NCBI GenBank assembly: GCA_947087645.1 | Contig: CAMUDN010000003.1 | Coordinates: forward strand, 102,277-166,276 | DNA: 64,000 bases | Direction of reading: 5' to 3' | From: an uncultured Bulleidia sp. | GTDB lineage: Bacteria > Bacillota_I > Bacilli_A > Erysipelotrichales > Erysipelotrichaceae | In this document: piece by piece, positions 54,398 through 63,994 of the stretch | Layout of the letters: every line of letters begins with the position of its first letter | Numbering within the stretch: the stretch's first letter is position 1 | The notes under the pieces: generated by a model | Databases searched by the model: none | Seen by the model: only the letters and a program-made list of their open reading frames with translations | Told to the model about the DNA's origin: nothing | Made by a program: the position numbers and the translations under genes

Positions 54398-56194
54398 ATG
54401 AAAAATACACGTTTAAGTATCTTAATAAATATTATTTATAAATTATGGAAAAAGCATCCTAAAGTAATATTAATGATGATATGTGAAACATTTTTTTTAG
54501 TTGTTGAACCATTCTTTGGCATTATATTGCCAGCTTTGGTTATTCAAATGATCATTCAAAAATTAGCATGGAGTCAATTTGTGATTAATATTATTTTATT
54601 GTTTTTGTGCTATGGCATTATCAATGCTGGCAAAATGTATTTTTCAAGTCGCAATGAAACACAATATATTTTCCCAAGAGTTAATCTTTTTTTAGAACCA
54701 TTGCTTAAAAAAACACAAGATTTAAAATATGATTATTATGAAAGTGGAAAGGCTCAAGAAAACATTGAACAAGCTTTAAAGTCAGTAGTTGGAAATGCTA
54801 ATACTGGTTCCGAAGGTATTATGCATTCATTACCAATTTTAATTTCTTGTTTCATAAGTTTAGTCATTTATGCTTGTTTTATAAGTAAGATAAATTTAAT
54901 AATTCTTATAATTCTTTTATCATTATCTGTTATCAGTTATTTTATTTATGGCAAATTTTTTGCTCTTTATCTTAAAAAAGATCAAGAATTAGCTGAAAAT
55001 TATGAGATTAAACGTTATTTCGATACAGTTATTGATGATAAAGAAAAGCAGAAAGATATTCGTCTTTATCAAATGCAAAATCAGCTTATGATTAAAATGC
55101 AAAAAAATAATACAGATGCAATTAAAAAATCATTAACTGCTTTGAAATATAAACAAATGATACCTCAAGTAAATGTTTTGTTTGGTTTTATTCGTGATGC
55201 TATAACATATGGCTATTTAATATTTTTAATGTATCAATATGAATTAGATATTTCTTCTTTTGTTTTTTATTTAGGAATTGTTCTTAGTTATGGACAACGT
55301 TTTACTACCTTAGCAACATGCATATCAAATATGAACTCAAACTTAGATATATCTAAAAGATGGTATACATTTATGGATGATAAAAATATTGTTGATCAAA
55401 GTGGCATAGAAATAGAAACCATAAAAGATATTGTCTTTGAAGATGTTAGTTTTCAATATCCAAATAGTGATAAAAAAGTGTTAGAACATTTTAATTTACA
55501 TTTTAAAAATAATGAAAAATTAGCTTTAGTTGGGACTAATGGTGCTGGTAAAACAACGATTGTTAAACTGATCAGTGGTTTATATACACCAACAGAAGGG
55601 CGTATTTTAATTAATGGTATTGATTTAAGAAAAATAAATAAAAAGAAATATTATCAAAAAGTAGGTGTTATCTTTCAAGAAATTAATACTTTTTCTTTCA
55701 CGATTGGTGAAAATATATCTAATTTAGAAGAAGGTAAATATGATGAAAAGAAAGTATATGAAGCATTAAAAATAGCTCATTTAGATACTTATGTAAATAG
55801 TCTTAAAAAAGGTATACATAGCTATCTTGAACATATTATTGATGAAAATGGTATTGATCTTAGTGGTGGTCAAAAACAAAGATTATTATTAGCTAAAGTT
55901 TATTATAAAAATCCAGATTTATTAATCTTAGATGAACCAACATCAGCTTTAGATGCAATTGCAGAGAAAGAACTATATAACGAATATGAAAAGATAACAA
56001 AAGGTAAAAGTTCTTTATATATTTCACATCGTTTAGCTTCAACACGTTTTTGTGATCGTATTTTACTTTTAGAAGATGGTAAAGTGGTTGAAGAAGGATC
56101 ACATCAGTCATTAATAGCTAAAAATGGTAAGTATGCAGAAATGTTTAAAATTCAAGCTAAATATTACCAGGAGGAAAAACATGAATTGGCGTAA
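54398..56194 (+). CDS. ABC exporter half-transporter 1 (ATP-binding/permease)
   Basis: 598 residues. Five or six membrane segments (about 20-320) precede a nucleotide-binding domain with Walker A GTNGAGKTT (about 378), signature LSGGQKQRLLLAKVYY, Walker B LLILDEPTSALD and YISHRLAST. The GAGKTT Walker A is shared with the downstream half, and the two nucleotide-binding domains align along their whole length, so they are tandem paralogs. AGGAGG lies 11 nt before the ATG. It directly follows a LytTR/GHKL two-component operon that probably controls it. The exported compound is unknown; peptides are common for this class. Confidence 0.9.
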   Translation: MKNTRLSILINIIYKLWKKHPKVILMMICETFFLVVEPFFGIILPALVIQMIIQKLAWSQFVINIILLFLCYGIINAGKMYFSSRNETQYIFPRVNLFLEPLLKKTQDLKYDYYESGKAQENIEQALKSVVGNANTGSEGIMHSLPILISCFISLVIYACFISKINLIILIILLSLSVISYFIYGKFFALYLKKDQELAENYEIKRYFDTVIDDKEKQKDIRLYQMQNQLMIKMQKNNTDAIKKSLTALKYKQMIPQVNVLFGFIRDAITYGYLIFLMYQYELDISSFVFYLGIVLSYGQRFTTLATCISNMNSNLDISKRWYTFMDDKNIVDQSGIEIETIKDIVFEDVSFQYPNSDKKVLEHFNLHFKNNEKLALVGTNGAGKTTIVKLISGLYTPTEGRILINGIDLRKINKKKYYQKVGVIFQEINTFSFTIGENISNLEEGKYDEKKVYEALKIAHLDTYVNSLKKGIHSYLEHIIDENGIDLSGGQKQRLLLAKVYYKNPDLLILDEPTSALDAIAEKELYNEYEKITKGKSSLYISHRLASTRFCDRILLLEDGKVVEEGSHQSLIAKNGKYAEMFKIQAKYYQEEKHELA

Positions 56195-57977
56195 TTTTTT
56201 AAAATCAACTAAATATATTCTTAATGTTATTAAAAAACAGGCTAAGCATATTTATACATGTATTTATTTGTGGTCATTTTGTAAATGTACACCAATATTT
56301 ATATTACTCTTTAGCTATGCTCATATTTTAGATGCTTTAGTGATGAAACAATTTAAAAAAGCAATTGTTATTGTGGGTGTTACATTAGTTAGTACAAGTA
56401 TATTAAACTTTTTAGCTAATTATTTAGATGCTATACTTGGTAGTTATGAAGATAATGCGGATAAGATTTTTGCTAGTCAAGTTAATTATAAAAGTTTCAT
56501 TATTAGATATGATATCTTTGAACAAAAAAAGTGCTTAGAAAAAATTCATGCTGCTCGTAATAATACTTTTACTACAGGTGGAGTAGGTTCATTTGTTGAA
56601 AATATTAAACAAATAAGTTTCAATTTATTAGCTATTATTTATTCAATATTACTTATTATTCTTTTATATTTAAAAGCTAAGTTAAATGCTATTTGGATTA
56701 TTGGTATATTATTTTTATTTGTTATATTTACGATTTTTGGAATATGGATTGAGAAAAAGAAACAAAAAGTGTTCGTTGATTTAAATAATAAAAATCTAAA
56801 AATTAATTTTATTTCTGATTATTTAATTAATAAAATGTTATCAATAGAAGTAAAAAAAGAAATTTTATTTAATGAAATGTATCGCTTGTTTGAACATTAT
56901 ATTAAGCCTCTTTTAAGCAAAATTGATTGTTTCTTAAAATTTGGTATGTTTACAGGAAAAATAGATGGTATTTATGCCTTTTTATTAACTATCTTTGCGG
57001 CAATTGTCTATATTTATATAGCTTATTTAAGATATAATGGATTAATTTCAATTGGTTCTATTCTGCTATATGTATCAGTTATTCAGCAGATGTTAAATTA
57101 TATTTCTACAATTATTACCAAATATAATGATGCTCAATTTATACTTGATTATTTAAAACATTTAAATGATTTCTTATCTGATGACAGTATTTTAACAGAA
57201 GGAACATTGCCTATTGAAAAACGAAAAGACAATGAATACGAATTTACTTTTAAAAATGTATCTTTTGCATATCCAGATAGTGATAAAGAAGTATTAAGTA
57301 ATATTAATTTAACTTTTAAAGTTGGTGAGACAATGGCTATGGTTGGTCGAAATGGAGCTGGCAAAACAACAATTGTTAAACTTTTGTGCCGTTTATATAA
57401 ACCAACTAAAGGACAAATACTTTTAAATGGTATTGATATTCAAAAATTTGATTTTAACGAATATACTCGTATTTTTAGTCCTGTTTTTCAAAATTTTAGT
57501 TTATTTAATATGAGTGTTGAAGAAAATATTAATTGTGGTCATATACATAATGAAGATATTACTGAGATTTTAAAAACAGTTGATTTACATGAACGTATTT
57601 TTCAAGATAAAGATAAATTAAAAATGATTTTAGAGGATCATAACAAAAAAGGAGTTAAATTATCTGGTGGTCAAGCTCAAAAATTAGCAATTGCTAGAGC
57701 ATTGTATAAAGATGCACCATTTATTATTCTTGATGAACCAACAGCCGCATTAGATCCTTTTGCAGAAGCTGAAATTTATCAAAATTTTGCTAAATTAATT
57801 AAAAATAAAACAGCCATTTATATTTCCCATCGAATGAGTTCATGTCATTTTTGTGACCGCATAGTGGTTTTTAAAAATGGTAGAATAGTTGAAGACGGTA
57901 ATCATGATAGTTTGATGCAATTAAATGGTGAGTATCATGAATTATATAAAACCCAAGCTAAATACTATGCTAATTAG
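56181..57977 (+). CDS. ABC exporter half-transporter 2 (ATP-binding/permease)
   Basis: 598 residues from ATG 56181, with AGGAGG about 6 nt upstream; the longer frame from 56124 would run inside the upstream gene. Membrane domain about 20-330, then Walker A GRNGAGKTT, signature LSGGQAQKLAIARALY, Walker B FIILDEPTAALD and YISHRMSSC. Same length and same nucleotide-binding layout as the upstream half, with 14-bp overlap, so the two likely form a heterodimer. The permease part is only weakly similar between them. Confidence 0.9.
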   Translation: MNWRNFLKSTKYILNVIKKQAKHIYTCIYLWSFCKCTPIFILLFSYAHILDALVMKQFKKAIVIVGVTLVSTSILNFLANYLDAILGSYEDNADKIFASQVNYKSFIIRYDIFEQKKCLEKIHAARNNTFTTGGVGSFVENIKQISFNLLAIIYSILLIILLYLKAKLNAIWIIGILFLFVIFTIFGIWIEKKKQKVFVDLNNKNLKINFISDYLINKMLSIEVKKEILFNEMYRLFEHYIKPLLSKIDCFLKFGMFTGKIDGIYAFLLTIFAAIVYIYIAYLRYNGLISIGSILLYVSVIQQMLNYISTIITKYNDAQFILDYLKHLNDFLSDDSILTEGTLPIEKRKDNEYEFTFKNVSFAYPDSDKEVLSNINLTFKVGETMAMVGRNGAGKTTIVKLLCRLYKPTKGQILLNGIDIQKFDFNEYTRIFSPVFQNFSLFNMSVEENINCGHIHNEDITEILKTVDLHERIFQDKDKLKMILEDHNKKGVKLSGGQAQKLAIARALYKDAPFIILDEPTAALDPFAEAEIYQNFAKLIKNKTAIYISHRMSSCHFCDRIVVFKNGRIVEDGNHDSLMQLNGEYHELYKTQAKYYAN

Positions 57978-57982
57978 TTAAT

Positions 57983-58017
57983 AAGAAAGCGTAATTATGA
58001 TAATTACGCTTTCTTTT
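57983..58017. terminator. Strong terminator after the ABC exporter pair
   Basis: Perfect 15-bp stem: arms 57983-57997 and 58001-58015, loop TGA, then TT. Confidence 0.9.
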
Positions 58018-58075
58018 GTTTCCTTAAACTAAAAAAAGGAATAAAATAAGATTATTAGAAAAGGAGATATTTAAA

Positions 58076-59329
58076 ATGAAAAAAGGTAAACAAATATTAT
58101 TGAATATTTTATTACTAGTTGGTCTTATTATCAGTAATATAACTGTATCGTTAGCTTATGATTTTAATAGTCAAAGTAAAGCATTATATGCTTCATATAT
58201 TGATGAATTAGCTAAAAATACAGCTGATAATGATAATTTAGAGGAGCAATTATTAAAGCAAGCTGCTCAGAATTCAAAAGCTGATGATACGATCATGCGT
58301 AATATTGGGGCAAAATGGAAAGCAGCTTTTGCTGATAAATGGCAAAAATATATTTATACTGTTGATCCTACTAAAACTAATGATAAAGCAACAGTGTTAG
58401 CTGATTCGGCAATTAAAGATAGTGAAACACATGCTTTTGTTTGTTTAGGCTTCCAATTAAAAAATGGTGAAATGCTACCAGAATTGATTGGTCGTTGTGA
58501 AACAGTTGCAGCAGCAGCAAGACAATTTCCAAAAGCCCAAATCTATGTTTCGGGGGGAGCTACAGGTCCAAATAATCCTTCAAAGAATACCGAAGCTGGT
58601 TTAATGAAAAAATATTTAGTCGAAAAATGTCATATTGATGAAAACCGTATTCATGAAGATCCACGGGCAATGACGACAGTTGAAAATGCAATTAATACTT
58701 TTGCAATGATGAAAAAAGATGGTATTAAAACAGCTACAATTGTGACAAGTGATTATCATACAAGAAGAGGAACTTTATTATATTATGCAGAAGCACAATT
58801 ATTTCAACAAGAACATAACTATAACTGTGAAATAGTTGATTATTTAGGCTATAAAACAGGTAAACAATTAGAAAATGCTGGTCATGCAGCATATAGTTTA
58901 AAACAAATTTTAGGTTTAAATATGCCTTTATTAGCTTCCGTTGAAAATGAAAATCATGTTCTTGAAACAAATAAAGATTTTATTATTAACTTAAAAGGTA
59001 ATTGTTCATCATTTAGTAAGCTTACAGTAAATGGTCAAGAATTAGCTAAAACAAATTATGAAGTTAAGCAGAAAAATACGATTATTGTTAAAAATAGTTA
59101 TTTAAATACTTTACAAGAAGGTACTTATCAAGTTGAACTTTTCTTTAAAGATACGACTTTGAAAACTTCATTTACAATTAAAAAAGCACCAGTTGTTTCA
59201 CCTGTAACACCGGTAAAACCAACCACTGTAAAGACTGCTGATAATCATAATTTACCTATTTATGCATTATCATTATTATTTAGTTCTGTATTAGTTATAT
59301 ATATAAAAAGAAAGTTATCTATAAATTAA
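58076..59329 (+). CDS. Surface-anchored DUF218 (YdcF/ElyC-like) protein with Ig-like domain
   Basis: 417 residues. Signal peptide (about 1-28). A helical region (about 30-115) leads to a DUF218 domain (about 120-285): AFVCLGFQL, AQIYVSGGATG, TEAGLMKKYLVE, HEDPRAMTTVENA and TSDYHTRRG. Then an X2-like immunoglobulin domain (about 295-375), a proline/valine/threonine linker, and a C-terminal TADNHNLPIYALSLLF anchor with a basic tail, a variant of the TGDN-type wall-anchor motif. DUF218 proteins act in envelope metabolism; the substrate here is unknown. AAGGAG lies 9 nt before the ATG. Confidence 0.88.
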   Translation: MKKGKQILLNILLLVGLIISNITVSLAYDFNSQSKALYASYIDELAKNTADNDNLEEQLLKQAAQNSKADDTIMRNIGAKWKAAFADKWQKYIYTVDPTKTNDKATVLADSAIKDSETHAFVCLGFQLKNGEMLPELIGRCETVAAAARQFPKAQIYVSGGATGPNNPSKNTEAGLMKKYLVEKCHIDENRIHEDPRAMTTVENAINTFAMMKKDGIKTATIVTSDYHTRRGTLLYYAEAQLFQQEHNYNCEIVDYLGYKTGKQLENAGHAAYSLKQILGLNMPLLASVENENHVLETNKDFIINLKGNCSSFSKLTVNGQELAKTNYEVKQKNTIIVKNSYLNTLQEGTYQVELFFKDTTLKTSFTIKKAPVVSPVTPVKPTTVKTADNHNLPIYALSLLFSSVLVIYIKRKLSIN

Positions 59330-59361
59330 ATATTTTGATAAAAATCAGGCAAAATAATAGA

Positions 59362-59375
59362 CGTAAGCGTTTAAC
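59362..59375 (+). promoter_or_regulatory. Candidate cre (CcpA operator) before pflB
   Basis: CGTAAGCGTTTAAC matches the TGWAANCGNTNWCA consensus at 11 of 14 positions, the mismatches being at the ends. It lies 35 nt upstream of the pflB start. Confidence 0.4.
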
Positions 59376-59409
59376 TGTTTTAGTATAAAGAAGATAAAAG
59401 GAGAACGAT

Positions 59410-61662
59410 ATGCAAGATAACACAAATTGGCAAGGTTTCCAAGGTCGTCTTTGGAAAGAAGAATGTAATGTTCGTGATTTCATTCAAAGCAACTATAAAC
59501 CATATGATGGTGATGAGAGCTTTTTAGCTGGTCCAAGTGAAGGTACAGAAAAACTTTGGAATAAATTACAGGAGTTGCAAAAACAAGAGCGTGAAAAAGG
59601 TGGCGTCTTAGATGAAGAAGCTGATGTTGTATCTAGCTTAACAGCGTATGGCCCAGGTTATATAGATGAGTCATTAAAAAAATATGAAAAAGTTGTTGGC
59701 TTACAAACAGACAAACCTTTGAAACGTGCTTTTATGCCTTATGGTGGTATTCGCATGGCAGAAGAAGCTTTATCAACATATGGATATACACCAAATCCAG
59801 AACTACATAAAATTTTTACCGATTATCATAAAACACATAATCAAGCAGTATTTGATGCATATACACCAGAAATGCGAATGGCTCGTAGCTCCCATGTTGT
59901 AACCGGTTTACCTGATACTTATGGACGGGGACGTATTGTTGGTGATTACCGTCGGGTTGCTTTATATGGTATTGATCAATTAATTGCTTGGAAAGAAGAA
60001 GATAAATTAAACTGTGGTGATGGTACGATGTTTGATGATGTAATTCGTCAAAGAGAAGAGCTTTCTGAGCAAATTCGTGCTTTACAAGGTATGAAGAAAA
60101 TGGCTGAAGTTTATGGCTATGATATTTCATTACCAGCTAAAGATGCTAAAGAAGCAGTACAATGGTTATATTTTGGCTATTTAGCAGCTATTAAAACACA
60201 AAATGGAGCAGCTATGTCAGTTGGTCGTATTTCGACTTTCTTAGATATTTATATTGAACGTGATATAGCAGCTGGTAAATTAAGTGAAAGTGAAGCACAA
60301 GAGTTAATTGATCATTTAGTTATGAAATTTAGAATGGTTAAATTTGCTCGTATTCCTGCTTATAATGAATTATTCTCTGGTGATCCAGTTTGGGCTACTT
60401 TAGTTATTGCTGGTATTGGCGTTGATGGTCGTTCAATGGTAACTAAGAATGATTTCCGTTTCTTACATACTTTAGAAAATATGGGTCCTTCACCTGAACC
60501 TAACTTAACAGTATTATATTCATCAAGATTACCAGAAAAATTCCGCAAATATGCTGCTAAGATATCTGTTTCAACATCTTCTATTCAATATGAAAATGAT
60601 GATGTTATGAAGCCTGAATGGGGAGATGATTATAGCATTTGTTGCTGTGTATCTGCTACCCAAACAGGTAAAGAAATGCAATTCTTTGGCGCACGTGCTA
60701 ATCTTGCTAAAGCTTTATTGTATGCTATTAATGGTGGCATTGATGAAAAAAGCTTTAAACAAGTAGCACCTGCTTATCAAGCTATTACTTCGGAATATCT
60801 TGATTATGATGAAGTAATGAAGAAGTATGATATCATGTTAGACTGGTTAGCTGGTTTATATGTTAATATATTGAATTTAATTCAATATATGCATGATAAA
60901 TATTATTATGAAGCAGCTGAGATGGCCTTAATGGATACAGATATTAGACGTACATTTGCAACTGGTATAGCTGGCTTTAGTCATGTTGTTGATTCATTAT
61001 CTGCAATTAAATATGCTAAAGTTAAGACAGTACGTAATGAAGAAGGTTTAGTAACTGATTATACAATTGAAGGTGATTTCCCTAAATATGGTAATGACGA
61101 TGATCGGGCTGATGAAATTGCTGTTTGGTTATTAAAGACTTTTATTACTAAAATTAAGAAACATCATACATATCGTCATTCCGAGGCTACAACATCTATC
61201 TTGACTATTACTTCTAATGTTGTATATGGTAAATATACAGGTAATATGCCAGATGGTCGCCGGGCTTGGACACCATTAGCTCCAGGTGCTAATCCATCTT
61301 ATGGTGCAGAACAAAATGGTCTATTAGCTTCCTTAAATTCATTAACGAAGTTGCCATATCATTGGGCTTTAGATGGTATTTCTAATACTCAAACAATGAA
61401 TCCTGATGCTTTAGGACATTCAGATGAAGATCGTGCTAATAATTTAGTAAATGTTTTAGATGGTTACTTTGATCAAGGTGCTCATCATTTGAATGTTAAT
61501 GTTTTCGGCAAAGAAAAATTAGTAGATGCAATGGAACATCCAGAAAAACCTGAATATGCAAACTTTACGATTCGTGTTTCAGGTTATGCAGTTAAGTTTA
61601 TTTCCTTAACAAGAGAACAACAACTTGATGTTATTGCCCGTACATTCCATGATCATATGTAA
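59410..61662 (+). CDS. pflB: Formate C-acetyltransferase (pyruvate formate-lyase)
   Basis: 750 residues, standard length. It converts pyruvate and CoA to acetyl-CoA and formate by a glycyl radical. The active-site cysteines lie in [10 protein letters not shown] (C411-C413; the last two probably catalytic), and the radical glycine is G725 in RVSGYAV, followed by [21 protein letters not shown] at the C-terminus. Three cysteines in a row instead of the usual A-C-C is a small variation. AAAGGAG lies 6 nt before the ATG. The activase gene follows after a hairpin. Confidence 0.98.
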   Translation: MQDNTNWQGFQGRLWKEECNVRDFIQSNYKPYDGDESFLAGPSEGTEKLWNKLQELQKQEREKGGVLDEEADVVSSLTAYGPGYIDESLKKYEKVVGLQTDKPLKRAFMPYGGIRMAEEALSTYGYTPNPELHKIFTDYHKTHNQAVFDAYTPEMRMARSSHVVTGLPDTYGRGRIVGDYRRVALYGIDQLIAWKEEDKLNCGDGTMFDDVIRQREELSEQIRALQGMKKMAEVYGYDISLPAKDAKEAVQWLYFGYLAAIKTQNGAAMSVGRISTFLDIYIERDIAAGKLSESEAQELIDHLVMKFRMVKFARIPAYNELFSGDPVWATLVIAGIGVDGRSMVTKNDFRFLHTLENMGPSPEPNLTVLYSSRLPEKFRKYAAKISVSTSSIQYENDDVMKPEWGDDYSICCCVSATQTGKEMQFFGARANLAKALLYAINGGIDEKSFKQVAPAYQAITSEYLDYDEVMKKYDIMLDWLAGLYVNILNLIQYMHDKYYYEAAEMALMDTDIRRTFATGIAGFSHVVDSLSAIKYAKVKTVRNEEGLVTDYTIEGDFPKYGNDDDRADEIAVWLLKTFITKIKKHHTYRHSEATTSILTITSNVVYGKYTGNMPDGRRAWTPLAPGANPSYGAEQNGLLASLNSLTKLPYHWALDGISNTQTMNPDALGHSDEDRANNLVNVLDGYFDQGAHHLNVNVFGKEKLVDAMEHPEKPEYANFTIRVSGYAVKFISLTREQQLDVIARTFHDHM

Positions 61663-61695
61663 TTATTTTGCTATTGATTAAAAATTATATCTGTT

Positions 61696-61726
61696 AAAAT
61701 AGCTCTGTTTATAACAGAGCTATTTT
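61696..61726 (+). terminator. Terminator-like hairpin between pflB and pflA
   Basis: Perfect 14-bp stem: arms 61696-61709 and 61713-61726, loop TAT. The 3' arm ends in TTTT. It lies inside the likely pflB-pflA transcript and could lower pflA expression relative to pflB. Confidence 0.75.
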
Positions 61727-61746
61727 CAAAAAAGAGGGGGATAAAA

Positions 61747-62484
61747 ATGAAAGGACGTGTACATTCATTTGAAACATTTGGAGCAGTTGATGGACCTGGT
61801 GTTCGTTTTATAATTTTTTTGAAAGGCTGTCCATTACGTTGCCAATTTTGTCATAATCCAGATACTTGGTTAATGGAAGGTGGAACTTTTTATACTGCTA
61901 GGGAAGTACTTGATAAAGCATTACATTACCAAAAATATTGGCATAATGGAGGAGGTATTACAGTTTCTGGCGGAGAAGCATTATTACAAATTGATTTCTT
62001 AATTGAATTATTTGAACTGGCTCATCAAATGGGTATTCATTGTACACTTGATACAGCTGGTGGTCCTTTTACTTTTGCTGAACCTTTTTTCACCAAATTT
62101 CAAAGATTAATGAAAGTTACAGATTTAATATTACTTGATTTAAAAGAAATTAATGATCAGAAACATAAAAAATTGACCGGTGCATCAAATAAAAATATTT
62201 TAGCATTAGCTAAATATTTATCAGATATTCATAAACCAATGTGGATTAGACATGTGCTTGTTCCAAATATAACGGCAAACAAAGAAGATCTTGTGCAATT
62301 AAGAAAATTTATTGATACATTAAAATCAGTCGAAAAAGTAGAAGTATTACCTTATCATACATTAGGTGTTCCAAAATATGAAAAACTAGGTATTTCATAT
62401 CCTTTGAAAGATACTCCTCAACCAACAAAAGAACAAATTGCTTTAGCTGAAGATATACTTGTTAAAAATAATTATACACAATAA
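61747..62484 (+). CDS. pflA: Pyruvate formate-lyase activating enzyme
   Basis: 245 residues, radical SAM. The cluster motif is CPLRCQFCHNPDTW (CX3CX2C), preceded by GAVDGPGVRFIIFLKGC. GGGITVSGGEALLQIDF is the SAM-binding GGE motif, and DTAGG and LVPNITANKEDL are typical of the family. It makes the glycyl radical on G725 of PflB under anaerobic conditions. AGAGGGGG lies 7 nt before the ATG. Confidence 0.97.
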   Translation: MKGRVHSFETFGAVDGPGVRFIIFLKGCPLRCQFCHNPDTWLMEGGTFYTAREVLDKALHYQKYWHNGGGITVSGGEALLQIDFLIELFELAHQMGIHCTLDTAGGPFTFAEPFFTKFQRLMKVTDLILLDLKEINDQKHKKLTGASNKNILALAKYLSDIHKPMWIRHVLVPNITANKEDLVQLRKFIDTLKSVEKVEVLPYHTLGVPKYEKLGISYPLKDTPQPTKEQIALAEDILVKNNYTQ

Positions 62485-62511
62485 AAGACAGGATTAATAA
62501 TTCTGTCTTTT
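62483..62511. terminator. Bidirectional terminator between pflA and the AraC gene
   Basis: AAAAGACAGGA (62483-62493) / TTCTGTCTTTT (62501-62511), one G-T pair. It overlaps the last codon of the minus-strand gene. Confidence 0.8.
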
Positions 62512-63361
62512 AATTTTTTCGCATATATAAATGCCGATATTTATTAGGTGACATATTATATTCTTTTTTGAATAAATGATTGAAATAACTAGCTTGTAAG
62601 AAACCACATTTCAAAGCTATTTCAACAATATTATTTTCCGTATTCATCAATAATTGTGTACTTATTTCAAGCCGATATTTATTTAAATATGTAATAGGTG
62701 ATTTACCAGCATATTTTTTAAATAATCGGATACATGTACTTTTAGAAACAAGACCAGCATGAGCAATATCATTAAGGTTTATTTTATCTGAATAGTGTTG
62801 ATAAATAAAATAGGTCATTTTTCTTTGAATACTTAAATTCGGATCATATTTTTCTTTAATAATCTTTTGATATGATGTATATACTAAAAATAGTCGTCTG
62901 ACAATCATATAAATATAACCTATTGTTTCTAATTCATATGCACTTTGTTTTTCTTTATTTAATATTTCTATTTCATCTATTAAGTGATCTATTTCTAAGC
63001 CAATACCAATTGAAGAATTTATTTTTAAGTGTGAAAAAGAATCATCATCTTGTAAAGGAACAATAAATTTTTGATAAACTTTTTGATTATCAATAAAATA
63101 ATCAGGATCAAAAATAAATACTTTTTTCGAACATAATTTATTATTTTTATTTAAAATACGATGGATACGTGCACGATTAATAATGCAAATATCACCTTTG
63201 TTGGCAATAAAATTTTGACCAGATACATGACATATATATTGTCCCTCAAGTATTTTAATGATTTCAAATGAATTATGACAATGTGCTAATTCATCTTTTT
63301 TATTCATTTTTGGATCATCTTGTTCAATTAAAAAAGGTATTTTAAAATTAATTGCATTCAT
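62510..63361 (-). CDS. AraC family transcriptional regulator
   Basis: 283 residues from ATG 63361, counted on the minus strand; the longer 300-residue form from 63412 would begin upstream of a TATAAT box (63395-63390) and has no ribosome site. N-terminal cupin domain (about 10-130: HCHNSFEIIKILEGQY, ANKGDICIINRARIHRI) and two C-terminal helix-turn-helix units (about 185-283: INLNDIAHAGLVSKSTCIRLFKK and IVEIALKCGFLQASYFNHLFKKEY, ending NMSPNKYR). It probably senses a small ligand; the target is unknown. It converges on pflA and diverges from dps. Confidence 0.93.
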   Translation of the reverse strand: MNAINFKIPFLIEQDDPKMNKKDELAHCHNSFEIIKILEGQYICHVSGQNFIANKGDICIINRARIHRILNKNNKLCSKKVFIFDPDYFIDNQKVYQKFIVPLQDDDSFSHLKINSSIGIGLEIDHLIDEIEILNKEKQSAYELETIGYIYMIVRRLFLVYTSYQKIIKEKYDPNLSIQRKMTYFIYQHYSDKINLNDIAHAGLVSKSTCIRLFKKYAGKSPITYLNKYRLEISTQLLMNTENNIVEIALKCGFLQASYFNHLFKKEYNMSPNKYRHLYMRKN

Positions 63362-63440
63362 AATATAATATATTCCTTTTATTGGAAATATTATACAATT
63401 TTTTTGGAGCATATTGCTATTAATATGAATTCATTGAAGA

Positions 63441-63446
63441 TATAAT
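63441..63446 (+). promoter_or_regulatory. -10 box of the dps promoter
   Basis: TATAAT at 63441-63446, 45 nt before the dps ATG; ribosome site AAAGGAG precedes the start. No clear -35 and no clear PerR box were found. Confidence 0.5.
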
Positions 63447-63491
63447 ATACATGTAAGTTAAGTAAAGCTTATCTAGAAAAAGGAGAATATT

Positions 63492-63923
63492 ATGAATTCA
63501 AAATTAAATGTATTATTATCTAACTTAGTTGTTTGCTACCATAAATTACAAAATTTTCATTGGTATATTGCAGGTGAAACTTTTTTCCAAGCACATGCAA
63601 AATTAGAAGAATTCTACAATGGTGTTTTACCACAAGTAGATGATATTGCGGAAATGATTTTAATGAATGGTGGAAAACCTGTTGCTTCACTAGAAGAATT
63701 TAAATCATTAGCAACAATTAAAGAAGCAAGTGATGACTTTCAAAATGATTTTAAGCACGTTTTAAGTACTGTTGAAGCTGATTTTGAAACATTGTTAAAT
63801 TCAGCTAAAGATATTAAAGCTGATGCTGATAAAGAAGAAAATTATTTAGTATCAACAAAAATGGATGATTTAATTGCTGATTATGCAAGAGCTATTTGGA
63901 TGATTAAGCAATTTTCAAAATAA
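63492..63923 (+). CDS. dps: Dps family ferritin-like DNA-protection protein
   Basis: 143 residues, four-helix Dps. The inter-subunit ferroxidase ligands are visible in QNFHWYIAGETFFQAHAKLEEFY (two histidines) and VDDIAEMIL (Asp and Glu). It oxidises Fe(II) with peroxide and stores iron in a dodecamer; DNA binding is uncertain since there is no basic N-terminal tail. Own promoter and terminator, so monocistronic. Confidence 0.95.
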   Translation: MNSKLNVLLSNLVVCYHKLQNFHWYIAGETFFQAHAKLEEFYNGVLPQVDDIAEMILMNGGKPVASLEEFKSLATIKEASDDFQNDFKHVLSTVEADFETLLNSAKDIKADADKEENYLVSTKMDDLIADYARAIWMIKQFSK

Positions 63924-63954
63924 TTTATTTTTAAAACCTAAGATAATTGATATG

Positions 63955-63994
63955 TACCCTCTTTACTGGACAAACCAGTAAGGAGGGTATTTTT
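63955..63994 (+). terminator. Hairpin after dps, at the window edge
   Basis: 15-bp stem: arms 63955-63969 and 63975-63989 with one T-G pair, loop ACAAA, then TTTTT. The 3' arm contains AGGAGGG, and ATG 63995 follows 7 nt later, so it may also sequester a ribosome site for a gene starting at 63995. Confidence 0.75.

Noticed and set aside
59816..60130. Minus-strand open frame inside pflB
   Set aside because: Antisense to a certain gene, rich in H and Y as expected for an antisense frame; no start signal.
63362..63491. Search for a PerR or Fur box between the AraC gene and dps
   Set aside because: Only AT-rich partial palindromes; none matches the TTATAATNATTATAA pattern well enough.
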